From Aristolochia californica (lineage: Eukaryota > Streptophyta > Magnoliopsida > Piperales > Aristolochiaceae), in assembly GCA_029961685.1 (NCBI GenBank), contig JARWKL010000007.1, forward strand, positions 14,641,013 to 14,705,012: 64,000 nt of DNA, in the 5' to 3' direction. Both the position numbers and the translations under genes were made by a program. How positions within the stretch are numbered: position 1 is the stretch's first letter; every line of letters starts with the position of its first letter. Positions 39,689 through 49,808 of the stretch are shown here, piece by piece. The notes under the pieces are model-generated. The model did no database searches. It saw only the letters and a program-made list of their open reading frames with translations, and was not told the DNA's origin.

Positions 39689-41714
39689 GATGAAGGGGGA
39701 GCGAAAACTCAAAGTTCTGATTTAAGCAAAAAGTGTACATCTAAAATGGAAATGCACAATGCACAAATGTAGAGAGAGATATTTCCAAAGAGTGTCTGTA
39801 TGTTTTGGGGATCGTAGGCACTTTTTTCGTTTTTATATCTAAGGTTTTGCAATCCTCGGGAAACGGGGGAGGCGGGCGATTTTTAACTAAGTGTTGACTT
39901 CAAATCCATAAGTCTTTTCTTACAAAAATATAGCCTGTTACTCATGACAAACCACTTTACAATCATCTATGATTGGTACCTCAACGTTTTGAATATGGGC
40001 AAAATAATGGCTTGTTTGACTCGGGCAAATATCCCACCGCACGTGCACCTGAGAATTTAATGAGCGTTTGTTATTCTCTTTAAAAGCTTCGGATCCATAG
40101 GTCATTTGAATCTTTAACATGTTTCTAGCATGCATATCCACTTTTAAAACATGTGTAGAAAAAATCTCCTTCAGGTAAAATTCCAAGATATTTGTTTTGG
40201 ACTAGTGGAATTTCCCAAACTTGGATAACAAAACTTTTGTGTTCATTTGTGGTGTGTGAATAAATTTTCTTCATTTACTTTTTTTATTGTTTTAAACTTT
40301 TTTCGTACATCTACTATGAAATTTTCATTTTGCAGTGATCTATTTGCCTTTTTTGTTTACGAGATGAAGGGACTGCGAAAAACTCGAAGTTTTGATTTAA
40401 CAAAAATGTGTACATCTAAGACGGAAATGCACAATGCACATATGTAGAGAGAGATAATTCCAAAGAGTGTCTAGAATTTTTACGCATTGTAAGCACCTTT
40501 TTGTTTTTATATCTCAGGTTTTGCAATAGTTGGGGAAAATGGGTTGCGGAGGATTTTTAAATGAGTGTTGAATTGTAATCCATAAGTCATTTTTTAAAAA
40601 AATATAGCCCGTTACGCATGATAAATCACATTACAATCATCTATCATTAATTATGTCAGCTTTTCGCAAATTGGCAAAATAATGGCATGTTTGACTCGGG
40701 TAAATATCCCACTGCAAGTTCACTTGAGAATTTAATGCACGTTTGTTATTCTCTTTAAAAGCTTTGCATCACTAGCTCATTTGCGTCTTTAACATGTTTC
40801 AAACAAGCATATCCATTTTTAAAACATGTGTGGATGAAATCTCTTTCTTGCAAAATTCCAAGCTATTAGGGTTAAACTAGTGGAATTTCCCAAAATTGGC
40901 TAACAAAACTTTTGTGTTCATTTGTGGTGGGTGACTAAATTTTTTTTTATTTATATTTGTTATTTTTTTAAATTTTTTCCATACATCAATTATAAAATTT
41001 TCATTTTGTTGTAAGTTTTTTGCCTTGTTTGTTTTCGGGATGAAGGGAGAGCGAAAAGTCGAAGTTTTGATTTAAGAAAAGAGTGTACATCTAAAATGGA
41101 CAAGCACAATGCACAATTGTAGGGAGAGATTATTCCAAAGAGTGTCTGCAATTTTTAGGGATTGTAAGCTCTTTTTAGTTTTTATATCTTAGGTTTTGCA
41201 ATCGTCAGGAAAAATTGGTGGCAGAGGATTTTTAACTGAGTGTTGAATTGCAATCCATAAGTCTTTTCATGCAGAAATATAGCCCGTTACGCATGATAAA
41301 TCACTATACAATCATCAATGATTGTTTCGATCAAATTTTTGAAAATGGGCAAAATAATGACTTGTTAGACCCGGGAAAATATCCCACCGCACGTTCACTT
41401 GAGAATTTAATGAGCGTTTGTTATTCTCTTTAAAAGCTTTGGATCCATAGGTCATTTGAATCTTTAACATGTTTCAAGCATGCATATCCATTTTTTAAAC
41501 ATGTGTAGATAAAATCTCCTTCATGTAAAATTCCAAGCTTAATAGGGTTGGACTAATGGAATTTCCCATACTTGGATAACAAAACTTTTGTGTTCATTTG
41601 TGGTATGTGAATAGATATTTTTTATTTACATTAGTTATTATTTTAAATATTTTAAACACATCAACTATAAAATTTTTATTTTGTTGTGATCTTTTTGGCC
41701 TTTTTTGTTTACGG
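39689..41714 (+). repeat. Young HOR copy 1
   Basis: Monomers are a 39689-40362, b 40363-41038 and c 41039-41714. The a copy has GTTTTGGGGATCG. The b copy has GCAATAGTTGGGG instead of GCAATCGTTGGGG. The c copy has GACCCGGGAAAAT. It is the most divergent of the twelve by eye, as expected at an array edge. Confidence 0.92.
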
Positions 41715-43739
41715 GATGAAGGGGGAGCGAAAACTCAAAGTTCTGATTTAAGAAAAAAGTGTACATCTAAAATGGAAATGCACAATGCACAAATGTAGAG
41801 AGAGATATTTCCAAAGAGTGTTTGTATGTTTTAGGGATCGTAGGCACTTTTTTCGTTTTTATATCTAAGGTTTTGCAATCGTCGGGAAACGGGGGAGGCG
41901 GGCGATTTTTAACTAAGTGTTGACTTCAAATCCATAAGTCTTTTCTTACAAAAATATAGCCTGTTACGCATGAAAAATCACTTTACAATCATCTATGATT
42001 GTTACATCAACATTTTTAATATGGGCAAAATAATGCCTTGTTTGACTCGGGCAAATATCCCACCGCACGTTTACCTGAGAATTTAATGAGCGTTTGTTAT
42101 TCTCTTTAAAAGCTTCGGATCCATAGGTCATTTGAATCTTTAACATGTTTCTAGCATGCATATCCATTTTTAATACATGTGTAGAAAAAATCTCCTTCAG
42201 GTAAAATTCCAAGATATTTGTTTTGGACTAGTGGAATTTCCCAAACTTGGATAACAAAACTTTTGTGTTCATTTGTGGTGTGTGAATAAATTTTTTTCAT
42301 TTACTTTTTTCATTGTTTTAAACTTTTTTCGTACATCTACTATGAAATTTTTATTTTGCAATGATCTATTTGCCTTTTTTGTTTACGAGATGAAGGGAGT
42401 GCGACAAACTCGAAGTTTTGATTTAACAAAAATGTGTGCATCTAAGACGGAAATGCACAATGCACATATGTAGAGAGAGATAATTCCAAAGAGTGTCTAG
42501 AATTTTTACGCATTGTAAGCACCTTTTTGTTTTTATATCTCAGGTTTTGCAATCGTTGGGGAAAATGGGTTGCGGAGGATTTTTAAATGAGTGTTGAATT
42601 GTAATCCATAAGTCATTTTTTAAAAAAATATAGTCCGTTACGCATGATAAATCACATTACAATCATCTATCATTAATTATGTCAGCTTTTCGCAAATGGG
42701 CAAAATAATGGCATGTTTGACTCGGGTAAATATCCCACTGCAAGTTCACTTGAGAATTTAATGCGCGTTTGTTATTCTCTTTAAAAGCTTTGCATCACTA
42801 GCTCATTTGCGTCTTTAACATGTTTCAAACAAGCATATCCATTTTTAAAACATGTGTGGATGAAATCTCTTTCTTGCAAAATTCCATGCTATTAGGGTTA
42901 AACTAGTGGAATTTCCCAAAATTGGCTAACAAAACTTTTGTGTTCCTTTGTGGTGGGTGACTAAATTTTTTTTATTTATATTTGTTATTGTTTTACATTT
43001 TTTCTATACATCAATTATAAAATTTTCATTTTGTTGTAAGCTTTTTGCCTTGTTTGTTTTCGGGATGAAGGGAGAGCGAAAAGTCGAAGTTTTGATTTAA
43101 GAAAAGAGTGTACATCTAAAATGGACAAGCACAATGCACAATTGCAGGGAGAGATTATTCCAAAGAGTGTCTGCAATTTTTAGGGATTGTAAGCTCTTTT
43201 TAGTTTTTATATCTTAGGTTTTGCAATCGTCAGGAAAAATTGGTGGCAGAGGATTTTTAACTGAGTGTTGAATTGCAATCCATAAGTCATTTCATGCAGA
43301 CATATAGCCCGTTACGCATGATAAATCACTATACAATCATCTATGATTGTTTCGATCAAATTTTTGAAAATGGGCAAAATAATGACTTGTTAGACCCGGG
43401 TAAATATCCCACCGCACGTTCACTTGAGAATTTAATGAGCATTTGTTATTCTCTTTAAAAGCTTTGGATCCATAGGTCATTTGAATCTTTAACATGTTTC
43501 AAGCATGCATATCCATTTTTAAAACATGTGTAGATAAAATCTCCTACATGTAAAATTCCAAGCTTAATAGGGTTGGTCTAATGGAATTTCCCATACTTGG
43601 ATAACAAAACTTTTGTGTTCATTTGTGGTGTGTGAATAGATATTTTTTATTTACATTAGTTATTATTTTAAATATTTTAAACACATCAACTATAAAATTT
43701 TTATTTTGTTGTGATCTTTTTGGCCTTTTTTGTTTACGG
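41715..43739 (+). repeat. Young HOR copy 2
   Basis: Monomers are a 41715-42388, b 42389-43063 and c 43064-43739. Private variants are GGGAGTGCGACAAAC at the b start, GCAGACATATAG in c and AATTGCAGGG in c. Confidence 0.92.
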
Positions 43740-45761
43740 GATGAAGGGGGAGCGAAAACTCAAAGTTCTGATTTAAGAAAAAAGTGTACATCTAAAATGG
43801 AAATGCACAATGCACAAATGTAGAGAGAGATATTTCCAAAGAGTGTTTGTATGTTTTGGGGATCGTAGGCACTTTTTTCGTTTTTATATCTAAGGTTTTG
43901 CAATCGTCGGGAAACGGGGGAGGCGGGCGATTTTTAACTAAGTGTTGACTTCAAATCCATAAGTCTTTTCTTACAAAAATATAGCCTGTTACGCATGAAA
44001 AATCACTTTACAATCATCTATGATTGTTACCTCAACGTTTTGAATATGGGCAAAACAATGGCTTGTTTGACTCGGGCAAATATCCCACCGCACGTTCACC
44101 TGAGAATTTAATGAGCGTTTGTTATTCTCTTTAAAAGCTTCGGATCCATAGGTCATTTGAATCTTTAACATGTTTCTAGCATGCATATCCATTTTTAAAA
44201 AGTGTAGAAAAAATCTACTTCAAGTAAAATTCCAAGATATTTGTTTTGTACTAGTGGAATTTCCCAAACTTGGATAACAAAACTTTTGTGTTCATTTGTG
44301 GTGTGTGAATAAATTTTCTTCATTTACTTTTTTTATTGTTTTAAACTTTTTTCGTACATCTACTATGAAATTTTCATTTTGCAGTGATCTATTTGCATTT
44401 TTTGTTTACGAGATGAAGGGACTGCGAAAAACTCGAAGTTTTGATTTAACAAAAATGTGTACATCTAAGACGGAAATGCACAATGCACATATGTAGAGAG
44501 AGATAATTCGAAAGAGTGTCTAGAATTTTTACGCATTGTAAGCACCTTTTTGTTTTTATATCTCAGGTTTTGCAATCGTTGGGGAAAATGGGTTGCGGAG
44601 GATTTTTAAATGAGTGTTGAATTGTAATCCATAAGTCATTTTTAAAAAAAATATAGCCTGTTACGCATGATAAATCACATTACAATCATCTATCATTAAT
44701 TATGTCAGCTTTTCGCAAATGGGCAAAATAATGGCATGTTTGACTCGGGTAAATATCCCACTGCAAGTTCACTTGAGAATTTAATGCGCGTTTGTTATTC
44801 TCTTTAAAAGCTTTGCATCACTAGCTCATTTGCGTCTTTAACATGTTTCAAACAAGCATATCCATTTTTAAAACATGTGTGGATGAAATCTCTTTCTTGC
44901 AAAATTCCAAGCTATTAGGGTTAAACTAGTGGAACTTCCCAAAATTGGCTAACAAAACTTTTATGTTCATTTGTGGTGGGTGACTAAATTTTTTTATTTA
45001 TATTTTTTATTGTTTTAAATTTTTTCCATACATCAATTATAAAATTTTCATTTTGTTGTAAGCTTTTTGCCTTGTTTGTTTTCGGGATGAAAGGAGAGCG
45101 AAAAGTCGAAGTTTTGATTTAAGAAAAGAGTGTACATCTAAAATGGACAAGCACAATGCACAATTGTAGGGAGAGATTATTCCAAAGAGTGTCTGCAATT
45201 TTTAGGGATTGTAAGCTCTTTTTAGTTTTTATATCTTAGGTTTTGCAATCGTCAGGAAAAATTGGTGGCAGAGGATTTTTAACTGAGTGTTGAATTGCTA
45301 TCCATAAGTCATTTCATGCAGAAATATAGCCCGTTACGCATGATAAATCACTTTACAATCATCTATGATTGTTTCGATCAAATTTTTGAAAATGGGCAAA
45401 ATAATGACTTGTTAGACCTGGGTAAATATCCCACCGCACGTTCACTTGAGAATTTAATGAGCGTTTGTTATTCTCTTTAAAAGCTTTGGATCCATAGGTC
45501 ATTTGAATCTTTAACATGTTTCAAGCATGCATATCCATTTTTAAAACATGTGTAGATAAAATCTCCTTCATGTAAAATTCCAAGCTTAATAGGGTTGGAC
45601 TAATGGAATTTCCCATACTTGGATAACAAAACTTTTGTGTTCATTTGTGGTATGTGAATAGATATTTTTTAGTTGCATTAGTTATTATTTTAAATATTTT
45701 AAACACATCAACTATAAAAATTTTATTTTGTTGTGATCTTTTTGGCCTTTTTTGTTTACGG
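43740..45761 (+). repeat. Young HOR copy 3
   Basis: Monomers are a 43740-44411, b 44412-45085 and c 45086-45761. The a copy has TTTTAAAAAGTGTAG, missing a few bases of AAAACATGTGTAG, and TTTTGTACTAG. The b copy ends with GGAACTTCCC and TTTATGTTC. The c copy starts GATGAAAGGAG and has GACCTGGG and TTAGTTGCATT. The latter half recurs in HOR copy 7. Confidence 0.93.
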
Positions 45762-47784
45762 GATGAAGGGGGAGCGAAAATTCAAAGTTCTGATTTAAGA
45801 AAAAAGTGTACATCTAAAATGGAAATGCACAATGCACAAATGTAGAGAGAGATATTTCCAAAGAGTGTTTGTATGTTTTAGGGATCGTAGGCACTTTTTT
45901 GGTTTTTATATCTAAGGTTTTGCAATCGTCGGGAAACGGGGGAGGCGGGCGATTTTTAACTAAGTGTTGACTTCAAATCCATAAGTCTTTTCTTACAAAA
46001 ATATAGCCTGTTACGCATGAAAAATCACTTTACAATCATCTATGATTGTTACCTCAACGTTTTGAATATGAGCAAAACAATGGCTTGTTTGACTCGGGCA
46101 AATATCCCACCGCACGTTCACCTGAGAATTTAATGAGCGTTTGTTATTCTCTTTAAAAGCTTCGGATCCATAGGTCATTTGAATCTTTAACATGTTTCTA
46201 GCATGCATATCCATTTTTAAAAAGTGTAGAAAAAATCTACTTCAAGTAAAATTCCAAGATATTTGTTTTGTACTAGTGGAATTTCCCAAACTTGGATAAC
46301 AAAACTTTTGTGTTCATTTGTGGTGTGTGAATAAATTTTCTTCATTTACTTTTTTTATTGTTTTAAACTTTTTTCGTACATCTACTATGAAATTTTCATT
46401 TTGCAGTGATCTATTTGCATTTTTTGTTTACGAGATGAAGGGACTGCGAAAAACTCGAAGTTTTGATTTAACAAAAATGTGTACATCTAAGACGGAAATG
46501 TACAATGCACATATGTAGAGAGAGATAATTCGAAAGAGTGTCTAGAATTTTTGCGCACTGTAAGCACCTTTTTGTTTTTATATCTCAGGTTTTGCAATCG
46601 TTGGGGAAAATGGGTTGCGGAGGATTTTTAAATGAGTGTTGAATTGTAATCCATAAGTCATTTTTAAAAAAAATATAGCCCGTTACGCATGATAAATCAC
46701 ATTACAATCATCTATCATTAATTATGTCAGCTTTTCGCAAATGGGCAAAATAATGGCATGTTTGACTCGGGTAAATATCCCACTGCAAGTTCACTTGAGA
46801 ATTTAATGCGCGTTTGTTATTCTCTTTAAAAGCTTTGCATCACTAGCTCATTTGCGTCTTTAACATGTTTCAAACAAGCATATCCATTTTTAAAACATGT
46901 GTGGATGAAATCTCTTTCTTGCAAAATTGCAAGCTATTAGGGTTAAACTAGTGGAATTTCCCAAAATTGGCTAACAAAACTTTTGTGTTCATTTGTGGTG
47001 GGTGACTAAATTTTTTTTATTTATATTTTTTATTGTTTTACATTTTTTCCATACATCAATTATAAAATTTTCATTTTGTTGTAAGCTTTTTGCCTTGTTT
47101 GTTTTCGGGATGAAGGGAGAGCGAAAAGTCGAAGTTTTGATTTAAGAAAAGAGTGTACATCTAAAATGGACAAGCACAATGCACATTTGTAGGGAGAGAT
47201 TATTCCAAAGAGTGTTTGCAATTTTTAGGGATTGTAAGCTCTTTTTAGTTTTTATATCTTAGGTTTTGCAATCGTCAGGAAAAATTGGTGGCAGAGGATT
47301 TTTAACTGAGTGTTGAATTGCAATCCATAAGTCATTTCATGCAGGAATATAGCCCGTTACGCATGATAATTCACTTTACAATCATCTATGATTGTTTTGA
47401 TCAAATTTTTGAAAATGGGCAAAATAATGACTTGTTAGACCCGGGTAAATATCCCACCGCACGTTCACTTGAGAATTTAATGAGCGTTTGTTATTCTCTT
47501 TAAAAGCTTTGGATCCATAGGTCATTTGAATCTTTAACATGTTTCAAGCATGCATATCCATTTTTAAAACATGTGTAGATAAAATCTCCTACATGTAAAA
47601 TTCCAAGCTTAATAGGGTTGGTCAAATGGAATTTCCCATACTTGGATAACAAAACTTTTGTGTTCAATTGTGGTGTGTGAATAGATATTTTTTATTTACA
47701 TTAGTTATTATTTTAAATATTTTAAACACATCAACTATAAAATTTTTATTTTGTTGTGATCTTTTTGGCCTTTTTTGTTTACGG
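45762..47784 (+). repeat. Young HOR copy 4
   Basis: Monomers are a 45762-46433, b 46434-47108 and c 47109-47784. It carries TTTTTGCGCACTG in b, AAATTGCAAGC in b, and GCAGGAATATAG with GTTTTGATCAAA in c. The c variants and the b AAATTGCAAGC recur in HOR copy 8. Confidence 0.93.
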
Positions 47785-47959
47785 GATGAAGGGGGAGCGA
47801 AAACTCAAAGTTCTGATTTAAGAAAAAAGTGTACATCTAAAATGGAAATGCACAATGCACAAATGTAGAGAGAGATATTTCCAAAGAGTGTTTGTATGTT
47901 TTAGGGATCGTAGGCACTTTTTTCGTTTTTATATCTAAGGTTTTGCAATCGTCGGGAAA

Positions 47960-47974
47960 CGGGGGAGGCGGGCG
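47960..47974 (+). other. G-rich patch of type a (representative)
   Basis: CGGGGGAGGCGGGCG stands out in an otherwise AT-rich monomer. Types b and c read GGGTTGCGGAGG and TTGGTGGCAGAGG at the same place. It is the site that expanded to the 24-base poly-G run at 27126. It has too few separate GGG runs for a classical G-quadruplex within one copy. Confidence 0.7.
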
Positions 47975-48054
47975 ATTTTTAACTAAGTGTTGACTTCAAA
48001 TCCATAAGTTTTTTCTTACAAAAATATAGCCTGTTACGCATGAAAAATCACTTT

Positions 48055-48072
48055 ACAATCATCTATGATTGT
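48055..48072. other. 18-bp dyad in type a (representative)
   Basis: ACAATCAT-CT-ATGATTGT is a perfect 8-bp inverted repeat around a 2-base centre. It occurs at the same monomer position in nearly all a and c copies of both domains. Conservation within an array also follows from homogenisation, so a protein-binding role is only a possibility. Confidence 0.6.
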
Positions 48073-48456
48073 TACCTCAACATTTTTAATATGGGCAAAA
48101 TAATGGCTTGTTTGAGTCGGGCAAATATCCCACCGCACGTTCACCTGAGAATTTGATGAGCGTTTGTTATTCTCTTTAAAAGCTTCGGATCCATAGGTCA
48201 TTTGAATCTTTAACATGTTTCTAGCATGCATATCCATTTTCAAAACGTGTTGAAAAAATCTACTTCAGGTAAAATTCCAAGATATTTGTTTTGGACTAGT
48301 GGAATTTCCCAAACTTGGATAACAAAACTTTTGTGTTCATTTGTGGTGTGTGAATAAATTTTCTTCATTTACTTTTTTTATTGTTTTAAACTTTTTTCGT
48401 ACATCTACTATGAAATTTTCATTTTGCAGTGATCTATTTGCATTTTTTGTTTACGA

Positions 48457-49132
48457 GATGAAGGGACTGCGAAAAACTCGAAGTTTTGATTTAACAAAAA
48501 TGTGTACATCTAAGACGGAAATGCACAATGCACATATGTAGAGAGAGATAATTCCAAAGAGTGTCTAGAATTTTTACGCATTGTAAGCACCTTTTTGTTT
48601 TTATATCTCAGGTTTTGCAATCGTTGGGGAAAATGGGTTGCGGAGGATTTTTAAATGAGTGTTGAATTGTAATCCATAAGTCATTTTTTAAAAAAAATAT
48701 AGCCCGTTACGCATGATAGATCACATTACAATCATCTATCATTAATTATGTCAGCTTTTCGCAAATGGGCAAAATAATGGAATGTTTGACTCGGGTAAAT
48801 ATCCCACTGCAAGTTCACTTGAGAATTTAATGCGCGTTTGTTATTCTCTTTAAAAGCTTTGCATCACTAGCTCATTTGCGTCTTTAACATGTTTCAAACA
48901 AGCATATCCATTTTTAAAACATGTGTGGATGAAATCTCTTTCTTGCAAAATTCCATGCTATTAGGGTTAAACTAGTGGAATTTCCCAAAATTGGCTAACA
49001 AAACTTTTGTGTTCATTTGTGGTGGGTGACTAAATTTTTTTTATTTATATTTGTTATTGTTTTACATTTTTTCCATACATCAATTATAAAATTTTCATTT
49101 TGTTGTAAGCTTTTTGCCTTGTTTGTTTTCGG
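48457..49132 (+). repeat. Type b monomer, exemplar from young array
   Basis: Type b starts GATGAAGGGACTGCGAAAAA. Diagnostics in order are TTTAACAAAAATGTG, TCTAGAATTTTTACGC, GTAAGCACC, CGTTGGGGAAAATGGG, TTGAATTGTAATCC, CTATCATTAATTATG, GCTTTTCGCAAATGG, TTTGCATCACTAGCTC (no BamHI site), CAAACAAGCATATCC, TATTAGGGTTAAAC and GTGGGTGACTAAA. Two short dyads present in older b copies are broken here. Confidence 0.93.
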
Positions 49133-49808
49133 GATGAAGGGAGAGCGAAAAGGCGAAGTTTTGATTTAAGAAAAGAGTGTACATCTAAAATGGACAAGCA
49201 CAATGCACAATTGTAGGGAGAGATTATTCCAAAGAGTGTCTGCAATTTTTAGGGATTGTAAGCTCTTTTTAGTTTTTATATCTTAGGTTTTGCAATCGTC
49301 AGGAAAAATTGGTGGCAGAGGATTTTTAACTGAGTGTTGAATTGCAATCCATAAGTCATTTCATGCAGAAATATAGCCCGTTACGCATGATAATTCATTT
49401 TACAATCATCTATGATTGTTTCGATCAAATTTTTGAAAATGGGCAAAATAATGACTTGTTAGACCCGGGTAAATATCCCACCGCACGTTCACTTGAGAAT
49501 TTAATGAGCGTTTGTTATTCTCTTTAAAAGCTTTGGATCCATAGGTCATTTGAATCTTTAACATGTTTCAAGCATGCATATCCATTTTTAAAACATGTGT
49601 AGATAAAATCTCCTACATGTAAAATTCCAAGCTTAATAGGGTTGGTCTAATGGAATTTCCCATACTTGGATAACGAAACTTTTGTGTTCATTTGTGGTGT
49701 GTGAATAGATATTTTTTATTTACATTAGTTATTATTTTAAATATTTTAAACACATCAACTATAAAATTTTTATTTTGTTGTGATCTTTTTGGCCTTTTTT
49801 GTTTACGG
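49133..49808 (+). repeat. Type c monomer, exemplar from young array
   Basis: Type c starts GATGAAGGGAGAGCG with AAAAGGCGAAG or AAAAGTCGAAG. Diagnostics in order are AAATGGACAAGCACAATG, GTAAGCTCTTTTTAG, AATTGGTGGCAGAGG, TCATGCAGAAATAT, the 18-bp dyad at 49402-49419 running into GTTTCGATCAAATTTTTG, GACTTGTTAGACCCGGG, GGATCC, CAAGCTTAATAGGG, GAATAGATATTTTTTATT and TTTTAAACACATC. Confidence 0.93.
49402..49419. other. 18-bp dyad in type c (representative)
   Basis: This is the same perfect dyad as in type a. In the young array it runs into TTCGATCAAA, a change specific to that array. In type b the matching place reads ACAATCATCTATCATTAATT in the young array, where the symmetry is broken. Confidence 0.6.

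Larger units (their letters stand above)
47785..48456 (+). repeat. Type a monomer, exemplar from young array
   Basis: Type a starts GATGAAGGGGGAGCGAAAAC. Diagnostic features in order are TTTAGGGATCGTAGGCAC, a G-rich patch at 47960-47974, the phrase GTGTTGACTTCAAAT, the 18-bp dyad at 48055-48072, GGCAAATATCCCACCGCAC, a BamHI site (GGATCC) and CATGTTTCTAGCATGC, with CAGTGATCTATTTGC just before the next anchor. In this array it is always followed by b. Confidence 0.93.
47785..49808 (+). repeat. Young HOR copy 5
   Basis: Monomers are a 47785-48456, b 48457-49132 and c 49133-49808. It carries AAGTTTTTTC, TTGAGTCGGG, AATTTGATGAGCG and TTTTCAAAACGTG in a, GATAGATCAC and ATGGAATG in b, and AAAAGGCGAAG in c. 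The a and b set recurs in HOR copy 9. Confidence 0.93.

Noticed and set aside
49045..49060. TTATTTATATTTGTTATT in type b, near match to the yeast ARS consensus
   Set aside because: A 10-of-11 match to an AT-rich consensus is expected by chance in sequence this AT-rich, and the consensus applies to budding yeast only.
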